A DNA stretch of 44,793 bases, taken from NCBI GenBank assembly GCA_964554105.1, contig CAZKNF010000025.1, positions 1 through 44,793 of the forward strand, written 5' to 3'. Positions 1-7,313 of this stretch are shown one piece after another. Position 1 is the first letter of the stretch. Every line of letters starts with the position of its first letter. This DNA is from CAZKNF01 sp964554105. Its GTDB lineage: Bacteria; Bacteroidota; Rhodothermia; Rhodothermales; VXPQ01. The notes beneath the pieces are model-generated. The model saw nothing but the letters and a program-made list of their open reading frames with translations, was not told the DNA's origin and did not search any database. Both the position numbers and the translations under genes were made by a program.

Positions 1-87
1 CGCTGGCAGTGGTTTCGGGCAAAGGTCGTGAACCAACTCGACTACGATGAACCCTGCATCAAAGTGGACGTGGCGGATCTTCCCTAA
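1..87 (+). CDS. C-terminal fragment of an unidentified protein
   Basis: An open frame enters from the left edge and ends at TAA 85-87, giving 28 residues that finish ...KVDVADLP. The composition (charged, few rare residues) looks like real coding sequence, but it is too short to assign a family. It is convergent with the transketolase gene, whose stop lies 95 bp further on. No clear terminator hairpin is visible between the two. The upstream part is outside the window, so the function is left open. Confidence 0.4.
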   Translation, partial: RWQWFRAKVVNQLDYDEPCIKVDVADLP

Positions 88-182
88 GCGAACTCCGACG
101 TGAACAAATTCAGATCGATTACCGGTGCTTTATTCTGGTAAACACTAACTCCGCAATGGCAGCTAACCATTCCTGCTGAGTC

Positions 183-2291
183 TCAGAGAAGTCCACGCGC
201 AACGCGTAGAACGTTTTCTTTTGTAAATCCGAATTTCGCCATGTTCACATCGCCTGGAGCGGAGGCACCAAAGCGGTCGAGGCCGATGATCGCCCCTTCG
301 TGGCCGACATAGCGCTCCCAGCCGAAGGCGGCTCCAGCCTCGACGGAAACGCGGCGTCTCACCGCCGCCGGCAGCACGTGCTCTCTGTACTCGTCCGGCT
401 GCGCCTCGAACACCTCCCACGACGGCATGCTAACGACGCGCGCGCGGGTGCCTTCGTCCTGCAGGACTTCAGCTGCACCCACAGCATGTTGAACCTCGCT
501 GCCGGTTGCAATGAGAATAATTTCAGGCTCGCCATCGGAGTCGAGCAGCGTATAACCGCCGCGGCTTAGACCTGATGCCGGCGCGTATTTCGTGCGATCC
601 AGAGTGGGAAGCCCCTGACGTGTCAGCGCCAGTGCAATGGGACCATGAGGATTCGCAATGGCAAATTTCCATGCTTCGGCCGTTTCGTTTGCATCGGCAG
701 GGCGAATCAGAGTCAAGTTCGGTATAGCACGAAGCGACATCAGGTGTTCTATCGGCTGGTGCGTGGGGCCGTCCTCTCCGAGACCGATCGAATCGTGGGT
801 GAACACATAGACGACCGGAGTCTTCATGAGCGCGCTGAGGCGAACGGCCGGCCGCATATAGTCGCTGAAGATCAAAAACGTGCCGCAATACGGCCGAAGG
901 CCCTCGTGAAGTGCGATGCCGTTGCATGCAGAGGCCATCGCATGCTCGCGCACACCGAAGCGCAGATATCCGCCGCCGGGGGTGGCTTTCTGGAAGTCGT
1001 CGCGTCCCGAAATGTCGGTCTTGTTCGAAGGTGTGAGATCTGCCGAGCCGCCAATTAAAAAACCGACGCGATCAGCAATCGCGTTCAGCACTTTTCCACC
1101 TGCCGCTCGTGTAGCCAGCTTCGTGCCCGGCTCGAAGACAGGAAATGCATCCTCCCAGCCGTCCTGTGGCTCGTGCGCCAACCATGACGCATACTCCCGG
1201 GCCAGAGTCGGATGAGCCTCCTCATAGGCCGACCAGAGCTGCTGCCAATCTTCCTGCGCGGCGCGGCCCTTTTCAATCGCCGAATCACGCAGATGACGGC
1301 CTACGTCTTCAGGGACATAGAATGTCTTGTCGTGGGGCCAGCCGAGATTTTCCTTAGCAAGTTTTACTTCATCCTCTCCGAGCGGCTCTCCATGAGCGGA
1401 TGCCGTGCCCTGCTTGTTGGGACTACCATACCCGATGTGGGTTCGGACGATGATGATGGACGGCCGGCCTAACTCGTCTCTAGCTCGATTGAGCGCCTTG
1501 GTGAGCGCAGCGATGTCATTCCCATCATCGATGTGCTGCACGTGCCAATCATATGCTTCAAATCGCCTCCCGACATCTTCCGTAAAAGACAGATCCGTAC
1601 TCCCATCGATGGAGATCTCGTTATCGTCATAGAGGAATACAAGCTTCCCGAGACCCAGATGGCCGGCGAGCGAGGCAGCCTCATGCGAAATGCCCTCCAT
1701 CAAATCGCCGTCAGAACATATGCCGTAGGTGTAGTGATCGACGATGGGAAAATTCGGACGATTGAATCTGGTGGCCAGGTACTTTTCCGCGATAGCGAAT
1801 CCGACGGCGTTCGCAAATCCCTGCCCGAGCGGACCAGTGGTGGTCTCGATCCCATCGGCCAGGAAGTTCTCTGGATGGCCGGCCGTTCTACTCTCCCACT
1901 GCCGGAAATTCTTCAGCTCCTCCATCGTCATGTCGGCGTAGCCGGTCAGATGCAGCAACGAATAAAGCAGCATCGACCCATGGCCTGCCGATAGAATGAA
2001 GCGGTCGCGGTCGATCCAGTCTGGATCCAACGGATTGTGCTTCAGGAACTGTGTCCAAAGAACGTAGGCCATCGGCGCCGAACCCATCGGCATGCCCGGG
2101 TGCCCGCTATTCGCCTTCTCCACGGCATCGACAGCCAGGAGTCGAATGGTGTTTATGGACCGTTCTACCAGATCGTTTGCTCGTTGAACTGAGGTCACGC
2201 CATCGAAATCCGCAGGTCCGGAATTACTCCGAGGTACATCCGCCTCAGCATCGGCGGTTTCAGCGTTGTCATCGTGGATGGAAGCGGACAT
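183..2291 (-). CDS. tkt: Transketolase
   Basis: Transketolase (702 aa) is a thiamine-diphosphate enzyme of the non-oxidative pentose phosphate pathway. It moves two-carbon units between ketose and aldose phosphates in the cytosol. Family hallmarks are easy to see: INTIRLLAVDAVEKANSGHPG near residue 45, the GHGSMLLYSLLH stretch, the ThDP/metal-binding block SDGDLMEGISHEA followed by DDNEISIDG, and the middle-domain segment FTHDSIGLGEDGPTHQPIEHL with its catalytic-type His/Glu region. The C-terminal domain ends ...VARGLL. The protein has about 40 residues before the conserved core, rich in Asp/Ala/Glu, which is longer than usual. A GTG inside this extension (V in GVTSV) is an alternative start. 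No strong Shine-Dalgarno precedes ATG 2291; the upstream bases are AT-rich. It lies 81 bp downstream of the VKOR-DsbA gene on the same strand. Confidence 0.96.
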   Translation of the reverse strand: MSASIHDDNAETADAEADVPRSNSGPADFDGVTSVQRANDLVERSINTIRLLAVDAVEKANSGHPGMPMGSAPMAYVLWTQFLKHNPLDPDWIDRDRFILSAGHGSMLLYSLLHLTGYADMTMEELKNFRQWESRTAGHPENFLADGIETTTGPLGQGFANAVGFAIAEKYLATRFNRPNFPIVDHYTYGICSDGDLMEGISHEAASLAGHLGLGKLVFLYDDNEISIDGSTDLSFTEDVGRRFEAYDWHVQHIDDGNDIAALTKALNRARDELGRPSIIIVRTHIGYGSPNKQGTASAHGEPLGEDEVKLAKENLGWPHDKTFYVPEDVGRHLRDSAIEKGRAAQEDWQQLWSAYEEAHPTLAREYASWLAHEPQDGWEDAFPVFEPGTKLATRAAGGKVLNAIADRVGFLIGGSADLTPSNKTDISGRDDFQKATPGGGYLRFGVREHAMASACNGIALHEGLRPYCGTFLIFSDYMRPAVRLSALMKTPVVYVFTHDSIGLGEDGPTHQPIEHLMSLRAIPNLTLIRPADANETAEAWKFAIANPHGPIALALTRQGLPTLDRTKYAPASGLSRGGYTLLDSDGEPEIILIATGSEVQHAVGAAEVLQDEGTRARVVSMPSWEVFEAQPDEYREHVLPAAVRRRVSVEAGAAFGWERYVGHEGAIIGLDRFGASAPGDVNMAKFGFTKENVLRVARGLL

Positions 2292-2372
2292 AAGTAAAAA
2301 CGGATTAGTACGAATAAGATAGGAGTCGCCGGCCGATTCTGGGATGTGGCTCGTGGCACGCGAGGTATGGCC

Positions 2373-3650
2373 TCAGCTCTGTGCCGCCTGGTCGATTAAC
2401 TGTCGAAGGCAGTCGGCTGTTCGGGTTTCAACAAAGCGGCCGTTAATCAGGACTGCGGGCGTACCGGTTACGCCGGCCTCGACGGCGTATTCCCTCTGCT
2501 CGGCGAGCATGGGTCGGTAAATCCCCCTTTCGATCCGCTGCATCAGCACGTCGGAATCCATGCCGATTTCCTCAGCAATGGCGCGAAGTTGATCCGCTGA
2601 AAGGCCGGTCTGGGGCTGTTGAATCGCGTACTGTAAGTCCAGCATTTCGAAGAATTTTCCTTCCTGCGCTGCAGCATAGAGTGCTTCCGATTGGGCCATC
2701 GAGTGGGGCCACAGAACGAAGGGCTTAAAGATAAAACGCGCTTTCTCGGAATGGCTTTCAACCACTTCATCAACTATCGGGTGCAGCGTCTTGCAGTGTG
2801 GGCAGTTGGGATCGAAATACTCGATCACTGTCACCGGTGCGTTCGGATCTCCCTTTTCCGGATCGAAAAAGTTAATCAACCGGGACATGTCCTCTATCGG
2901 CGCCTTCTCACTATCGTATGCACACTCGCCGGCTGCCGGGGACGAATCAGCGGCCCGGCTGTTCATCACGTTCTGCGCGCCCTCGTCAGCGGCGACGATC
3001 GGGTCGGATGTACCAGCGCCATCGGATGCATCAAGGCTATTGAAGTACGCGAAATCCGCACCGGCAAGAACGATGAGTAGACCGGCCAGCGTCGCCATGT
3101 ACGCCATCTCTCGTCTCGGTTTGGAGGCTACCCGGTTCGATGCGTGCATCTTGGATGGTGTCGATTTATGGAAGTCAACGACCTGAGTTGCAAACAGGGC
3201 GGTCGTGATCCCCGCTGAAGTCAGACACAGGGCGCACAACTCACCGATCCCAAAGAACTGATAGTATACAAGGTAAAGCGTATACAGGAAGCCGACTAGG
3301 ATCAGAAGTGCACGTGCCGATTTGAACTGCGACAGCCTTTCCTTCACATTGAATGCGGCGGCCGCTGTCAGAGCCGCGACGCCGATATAGAAAAGCAAAC
3401 CCCAGATAGAATTTGACAGCCCGAAGAGACTGCTCGCGCTACTCTCCGTTACGACTGCGCAATCGAATGTGTCCTCGACCTGCTGCGACGCAGAGAACCC
3501 GAAACAGCCTTGATCGAATCCCCGGGCTTGCTGGATGTCGAGATGGATGGAAGTCAGAATCCCCAGTATAGCGAGACCGAAGATGACACGATCGAGAACG
3601 GGCCTATAGGACGCGAGTCTGCGGTGTGGGCGCGATTTACGGGATGCCAT
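2373..3650 (-). CDS. VKOR-DsbA-like fusion (disulfide bond formation)
   Basis: This 425-residue protein joins a vitamin K epoxide reductase (VKOR) type membrane domain to a DsbA/DsbG-like thioredoxin domain. The membrane half has about four to five hydrophobic helices up to about residue 205, loop cysteines C49 and C64, and the quinone-side CALC motif at C139/C142. The second half carries the thioredoxin-type motif CPHC at C283/C286 in EYFDPNCPHC, then a cis-proline segment GTPAVLING. By family knowledge the VKOR part passes electrons from the thiol oxidase to quinone, so the fusion would act as a self-contained periplasmic disulfide-forming or isomerising unit. Extra cysteines (C243 and one near the C terminus) could form a structural or shuttle pair. 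It is divergent from the MscS-type gene and upstream of tkt, with no obvious functional link to either. Confidence 0.88.
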   Translation of the reverse strand: MASRKSRPHRRLASYRPVLDRVIFGLAILGILTSIHLDIQQARGFDQGCFGFSASQQVEDTFDCAVVTESSASSLFGLSNSIWGLLFYIGVAALTAAAAFNVKERLSQFKSARALLILVGFLYTLYLVYYQFFGIGELCALCLTSAGITTALFATQVVDFHKSTPSKMHASNRVASKPRREMAYMATLAGLLIVLAGADFAYFNSLDASDGAGTSDPIVAADEGAQNVMNSRAADSSPAAGECAYDSEKAPIEDMSRLINFFDPEKGDPNAPVTVIEYFDPNCPHCKTLHPIVDEVVESHSEKARFIFKPFVLWPHSMAQSEALYAAAQEGKFFEMLDLQYAIQQPQTGLSADQLRAIAEEIGMDSDVLMQRIERGIYRPMLAEQREYAVEAGVTGTPAVLINGRFVETRTADCLRQLIDQAAQS

Positions 3651-3694
3651 AACGATGGTGGTGGGCGGCTGCGAATGCGGCGCATGCGATCAAC

Positions 3695-3720
3695 GGTGCC
3701 GTCGTGCCGGTGCCGTCGTG
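3695..3720. repeat. Tandem 12-bp repeat in a divergent promoter region
   Basis: GGTGCCGTCGTG occurs at 3695-3706 and again at 3709-3720, separated by CC. It lies between the divergent VKOR-DsbA and MscS-type genes. It could be a regulator site or simple slippage; the sequence alone cannot decide. Confidence 0.4.
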
Positions 3721-3891
3721 ATCGGCGAGGTTAACAGCACTGGACCGGTTTATGATCCCCCTTGATCGGAGGCTCAGCGGTCCGCTGTGGAGCCGTTAGA
3801 GCATGTCTCGAAGGAGAGCGATGCGTCTACTGGACATTCGCTGGTTTGTGTGCGAGCCCGTACCTTACTCGTCTCGACGTATCTCGCACCC

Positions 3892-4923
3892 ATGTCGCCG
3901 CCGCAGCTCTTGCAAGACGAAACTTTTCGGACGATCGTGGACAATACGGCCCTCCTGAACGTCGTACTGTCACTGCTGATAATAATAGCGGCGTTCATTG
4001 TATCCCGCATACTGCAGCGCGTCGTTCCAAGGTATATCGACGAGCCCGAGCGGCGGTACCGAACGAGCAGGTTTATCGGCCGATCGGTCGCGGCCCTTGC
4101 GGTGCTCGCGATTTTCATAGTCTGGTCGATCGGCGAAGCCGACATTGCCACGCTGCTGACGGTAATAGGAGCCGGCCTGGCCATTGCGCTTCGCGAGCTG
4201 CTGCTGTCCTTCGCGGGGTGGGTCAACATCGCGGCCCGATCCCCATTCAAACAGGGCGACCGTATCGAGGTGAACGGGGTCCGGGGCGACGTGATAGATA
4301 TCCGCGTATTTCACAGCATACTGATGGAGATCGGTGGTTGGGTGGATGCGGATCAGAGTACAGGGCGTCTCGTGCAGGTTCCGAATGCATGGATCTATCA
4401 GCATTCGGTATTCAATCACACGCGCGGATTCGGCTTTATATGGAATGAGATTCCGATTACGATTACGTTTCGCTCAGACTGGCAGGCTGCGCGCGAGATC
4501 ATGCTCGAATTGGGATCGGAAACGGCCGATATCGTCGAGCACCAGGCGAAGCAAGAAATCCGACGGATATCGAGTGAGTATTTAATTCACTACAGCATCC
4601 TGACGCCGTTCGTATACGTGAAGGTGGTTGAGAACGGCGTGCAGCTTTCACTTCGATACCTTGTCGAGGTGAAGAAGCGCCGTGGGACCGAGCATGCACT
4701 CACGATGGGAATCCTTGAGGGCTTTCGGGAGCACGGCCAGATCGAGCTCGCATACTCGATGATCGGCTCGGCACCATACGACACGCCACAGTTCGGACCA
4801 TTCGGCGGTACGCACGGCGACCATCCGGCGGGAGGCAACGCACCTGGGATGCGGACCAGCGATGCGCAGGGCGAAGGAAGTCGCCCGGGTGTCGACGGCG
4901 GTCGTCACGGCGGCGGTCAGTGA
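3892..4923 (+). CDS. MscS-family mechanosensitive ion channel
   Basis: A small-conductance mechanosensitive channel homologue of 343 residues from ATG 3892. Such channels release solutes across the inner membrane on osmotic downshock. Two or three hydrophobic helices come first (LLNVVLSLLIIIAAFIV, a second near AALAVLAIFIVW). The pore-lining type helix TLLTVIGAGLAIALRELLLSFAGW follows, and then the characteristic beta domain FKQGDRIEVNGVRGDVIDI. The C-terminal 45 or so residues are rich in Gly, His and Pro and are probably disordered. The frame is open upstream to a GTG at 3787 with GGAGG at 3768-3772, which would add 35 residues not resembling the family. I prefer ATG 3892 but this is not certain. 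The stop overlaps the start of the non-coding leader region of the trp operon. Confidence 0.88.
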   Translation: MSPPQLLQDETFRTIVDNTALLNVVLSLLIIIAAFIVSRILQRVVPRYIDEPERRYRTSRFIGRSVAALAVLAIFIVWSIGEADIATLLTVIGAGLAIALRELLLSFAGWVNIAARSPFKQGDRIEVNGVRGDVIDIRVFHSILMEIGGWVDADQSTGRLVQVPNAWIYQHSVFNHTRGFGFIWNEIPITITFRSDWQAAREIMLELGSETADIVEHQAKQEIRRISSEYLIHYSILTPFVYVKVVENGVQLSLRYLVEVKKRRGTEHALTMGILEGFREHGQIELAYSMIGSAPYDTPQFGPFGGTHGDHPAGGNAPGMRTSDAQGEGSRPGVDGGRHGGGQ

Positions 4924-5018
4924 AACGGGGAAATTGGCGGCGCACATCGAAACGTCAAGGAGAGGTACTCCTAATTCACTGCCGAGTCACCGTCGAGGGG
5001 CGCTGCAATAGAGAGCTG

Positions 5019-5049
5019 TTGCATTTTGACAACATCCACGTTAATTTTG
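5019..5049 (+). promoter_or_regulatory. Candidate trp operon promoter
   Basis: TAATTTTG at 5042-5049 fits the Bacteroidota -7 consensus TAnnTTTG, and TTG at 5019-5021 lies 20 nt upstream like a -33 element. A sigma70-like TTGACA is also present at 5026-5031 but has no good partner. Use of the -7 box would place the transcript start almost at the leader ATG 5055, giving a nearly leaderless message. This is a pattern match only. Confidence 0.3.
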
Positions 5050-5054
5050 GAACA

Positions 5055-5150
5055 ATGAAGCACGCGCATCCGCATATCATTCGTGTACAGGGCTGGTGGC
5101 GGCATCTCTCTAGACAGTGGGATGCTATGCGGGATGCTATGCGCGCGTGA
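5055..5150 (+). CDS. trpL: trp operon leader peptide (31 aa, Trp-Trp plus Trp)
   Basis: A short ORF between the MscS-type gene and trpE encodes 31 residues with Trp at positions 14, 15 and 22 (codons 5094-5099 and 5118-5120). Tandem Trp in so short a peptide directly upstream of trpE and an intrinsic terminator is the signature of a trp attenuation leader: the ribosome senses charged tRNA-Trp by how fast it passes these codons. Three Trp in 31 residues is far above background. The peptide also has a repeated D-A-M-R from a 12-bp tandem duplication. No strong Shine-Dalgarno precedes ATG 5055; the upstream bases are AT-rich as is common in Bacteroidota. An in-frame GTG at 4920 would give 76 residues, but the upstream part has no feature in its favour. 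Confidence 0.8.
   Translation: MKHAHPHIIRVQGWWRHLSRQWDAMRDAMRA
5119..5142 (+). repeat. Perfect 12-bp tandem repeat inside the trp leader ORF
   Basis: GGGATGCTATGC occurs at 5119-5130 and again at 5131-5142. It keeps the reading frame and supplies the downstream arm of the leader hairpin, in two alternative registers for pairing with 5066-5076. It looks like a recent duplication. Confidence 0.85.
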
Positions 5151-5185
5151 CTATTCTGAAGCACGTCAGTCGGCACTACAACGGC

Positions 5186-5216
5186 CCCACTGTTCGCCTC
5201 GAGCAGTGGGTTTTTT
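5186..5216 (+). terminator. Intrinsic terminator of the trp attenuator
   Basis: The stem 5186-5196 pairs with 5200-5210 over 11 bp (one U-G pair) around a CCU loop, followed immediately by six T at 5211-5216. It ends 45 bp before the trpE ATG and after the leader stop codon, exactly where an attenuator should be. Confidence 0.9.
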
Positions 5217-5261
5217 ATTGTCCAAGAGATTCGTTTGAGCGGCGCGAGGAGCGTTCCACAT

Positions 5262-6752
5262 ATGACATTCGAAGAGTTCACCCGCCTCGTGGATGAACAC
5301 CGCTCGGGCGAACAGCGCGGTATCATCATTCCGATACATAAGCGGCTCAGTGCAGACCTCCTGACCCCAGTTTCCGCGTTCCTCTCGATTCGAAGTGGAA
5401 GCCGATATAGTTTCCTGCTCGAGAGCGTGGAAGGCGGCGAGAAGCTGGGGCGTTACTCCTTCCTCGGTAAGAACCCGTTCAAAATTGTACGCGCGTTCGG
5501 ATCGGATGTCACGATCGAGTACGCAGGACGTCAAGTCGAAAAGGGCCGTGGCGACATTTTTGAGGTATTACAGCAAGAGCTCGATCGGTATGTCGAAGTG
5601 AAGGTAAGCGGCCTTCCCAGGTTCACAAGCGGAGCCGTCGGATACATAGGCTATGATACGGTCCGATTGATCGAACGATTACCCGACCAGCCTGCGGACG
5701 ACCTCAACTTGCCGGATGCCGTTTGGTGCTTCTATGATACGTTCGCCGCCTTCGATCACGTAAAGCATCAGCTCGTTCTTATGTCGGGGGCATTTGTCGA
5801 TGCGGACGCCGATCCGTCGGACGCCTACACAAAGGCCATGACTCGAATCGACGCATTGGCGTCGGAGCTGTCGAAAACATTCATCCAGAGCCCCGAGGCG
5901 GTTCGCATCCTCGACGACCGCATGAGCTCGAATTTCGAGCGGCAGGATTTTGAGAACGCGATCGAAAAAACGAGGCGCTACATCTATGAAGGTGACATTT
6001 TTCAGGCGGTGATTTCTCAGCGCTTTTCCATGACTTTCAGTGGCGACCGTCTGAATCTCTATCGTGCTCTCCGGCAGGTGAATCCTTCACCGTACCTGTT
6101 TTATTTGGAGCTTGATTCGTTCGCCCTCATAGGCTCCTCGCCGGAGGTCCTCGTCAGGGTCGACGAGGGTACGGCGGAGGTACTCCCCATCGCCGGCACG
6201 AGGCCGCGCGGAATCGGGGAAGAGGAAGATCAACGGCTTGAATCGGATCTTCTGGCGGATCCCAAGGAGCGAGCGGAGCATCTTATGCTCGTCGATCTGG
6301 GACGAAATGATCTCGGACGCGTTTGTACGTTCGGTTCCGTTCACGTGGATCGCTACGCATACATCGAGCGGTATTCTCACGTGATGCACATCGTCTCATC
6401 GGTCTCCGGTCTTCTCGACCACGGAAGAGGAGTGATGGACGTGCTGGCCGCCTGCTTTCCGGCGGGTACCGTGAGCGGGGCGCCCAAAGTGCGCGCGATG
6501 GAGATAATCGATGAGCTGGAACCCACGAAACGAGGGGCCTATGCCGGCGCCGTGGGTCACGTAGACTATTCAGGAAATATGGATACCTGCATCGCGATCC
6601 GCACGATGGTGGTTCGGGACGATCGCATCTTCGTACAGGCAGGCGCCGGAATCGTAGCCGACAGCGATCCGGCACGTGAGTACGACGAAACCGTAAGCAA
6701 GGCACGCGCGCTAAAGGAAGCCATCTTGATGGCGGCGGACGGGCTATTATGA
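5262..6752 (+). CDS. trpE: Anthranilate synthase component I
   Basis: TrpE (496 aa) makes anthranilate from chorismate with ammonia supplied by TrpG, the first step of tryptophan synthesis. The N-terminal LLESV followed by GGEKLGRYSF matches the Trp feedback-binding region. The catalytic chorismate-binding part shows GDIFQAVISQRFS, NPSPYLFYLE, GSSPEVLVR, PIAGTRPRG, ERAEHLMLVDLGRNDLGRV, FPAGTVSGAPKVRAMEIIDE and a C-terminal GAGIVADSDP. PIAGTRPRG rather than the Lys-containing PIKGT type agrees with anthranilate rather than aminodeoxychorismate formation. A TTG at 5235 would add nine residues, but GAGGAG at 5246-5251 is well placed for ATG 5262. It is the first structural gene after the attenuator. 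Its partner trpG lies two genes downstream. Confidence 0.97.
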   Translation: MTFEEFTRLVDEHRSGEQRGIIIPIHKRLSADLLTPVSAFLSIRSGSRYSFLLESVEGGEKLGRYSFLGKNPFKIVRAFGSDVTIEYAGRQVEKGRGDIFEVLQQELDRYVEVKVSGLPRFTSGAVGYIGYDTVRLIERLPDQPADDLNLPDAVWCFYDTFAAFDHVKHQLVLMSGAFVDADADPSDAYTKAMTRIDALASELSKTFIQSPEAVRILDDRMSSNFERQDFENAIEKTRRYIYEGDIFQAVISQRFSMTFSGDRLNLYRALRQVNPSPYLFYLELDSFALIGSSPEVLVRVDEGTAEVLPIAGTRPRGIGEEEDQRLESDLLADPKERAEHLMLVDLGRNDLGRVCTFGSVHVDRYAYIERYSHVMHIVSSVSGLLDHGRGVMDVLAACFPAGTVSGAPKVRAMEIIDELEPTKRGAYAGAVGHVDYSGNMDTCIAIRTMVVRDDRIFVQAGAGIVADSDPAREYDETVSKARALKEAILMAADGLL

Positions 6753-6791
6753 CAGTTAGCCGTATCAACTAGGAGCAAACGCTACCGCATT

Positions 6792-7268
6792 ATGGGACTT
6801 AAGGAAGCTTTTTTGAACAAAGGCTGGGCGGGAAGGACACTCTCGCGGAACGAGACAATCGACCGCTTTAATCCGCTGATTCGAATGCTGCACGAGCTCA
6901 ATCACGCCTATAACTACATGATCAACCACATCTCTGATCGGGAAACAGCCAGCCGGCTGGACGCCTTTCAGAGGACGGCCCGCACCGACGTCGCGAAGCT
7001 AAACGAGACGGTTCTCAGCGCGGGAGGTGTGGCGTACAACGGCGTAGACATCAATGCCGAGGATTTCAATCTGGGTGATGAGGATGGGCCGATGATCCGC
7101 CGACTCCGCGAAGGTGAGGAGGACTTTCTTCAGCACCTTTCAGCGGAGCTCGATGCGGAACATCAAATTCGGTCTCGGGCCATTCTCTCGGTGGTGCAAT
7201 CGAATAGTCGAGATCGGCTTGACTATCTCCGCAGCATCGCAAGGCAGCACTCTCAGACATCCGATTGA
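6792..7268 (+). CDS. Unrecognised helical protein within the trp operon
   Basis: I do not recognise this 158-residue protein. It lacks a signal peptide or membrane segment and is strongly charged. Predicted by eye it is almost entirely alpha-helical, with helices near residues 20-50 (LIRMLHELNHAYNYMINHI), 50-78, 100-128 and 128-152. The elements ELNH and ELDAEH, spaced on separate helices, recall the E-x-x-H iron ligands of ferritin-like four-helix bundles, but this is only a resemblance. A glycine-rich turn (AGGVAYNGVDINAEDFN) lies between the second and third helices. It starts 39 bp after trpE and ends 45 bp before trpS in the same direction, so co-transcription under the trp attenuator is likely. 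A role linked to tryptophan is inference from position only. Confidence 0.8.
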   Translation: MGLKEAFLNKGWAGRTLSRNETIDRFNPLIRMLHELNHAYNYMINHISDRETASRLDAFQRTARTDVAKLNETVLSAGGVAYNGVDINAEDFNLGDEDGPMIRRLREGEEDFLQHLSAELDAEHQIRSRAILSVVQSNSRDRLDYLRSIARQHSQTSD

Positions 7269-7313
7269 TCACTTGCGCCGTCAAAACGCGCATTTTCTAC
7301 AACTAAGTACAGC

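Larger units (their letters stand above)
5055..5216 (+). promoter_or_regulatory. trp attenuator region with competing RNA pairings
   Basis: Three mutually competing pairings can be read. (a) GCATCCGCATA 5066-5076 pairs with 5126-5137 (11 bp, one bulged G), and CACGCGC 5061-5067 pairs with GCGCGTG 5143-5149. Together these close a large hairpin with the Trp codons in its loop. (b) ACAGTGGG 5114-5121, overlapping the third Trp codon, pairs with CCCACTGT 5186-5193, giving an antiterminator. (c) The terminator 5186-5196/5200-5210. Segment 5115-5121 is identical to the terminator 3' arm 5204-5210, so (b) and (c) exclude each other. By the established attenuation model, stalling at 5094-5099 would favour (b) and expression. 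One feature is not textbook: the antiterminator strand is 27 nt before the stop codon, so a ribosome waiting at the stop would not cover it. Confidence 0.75.

Noticed and set aside
5026..5031. TTGACA as a sigma70 -35 box for the trp operon
   Set aside because: A 17-base spacing gives GGAACA as -10 and a start after the leader ATG, which does not fit the leader ORF.
4920..5150. A 76-codon ORF starting at GTG 4920 that includes the leader peptide
   Set aside because: The upstream 45 codons show no protein-like feature, and the compact ORF from ATG 5055 matches the attenuator geometry.
7275..7298. Possible terminator between the unknown gene and trpS
   Set aside because: Only a 5-bp stem (TGCGC/GCGCA) with a four-T run; too weak, and the operon clearly continues.
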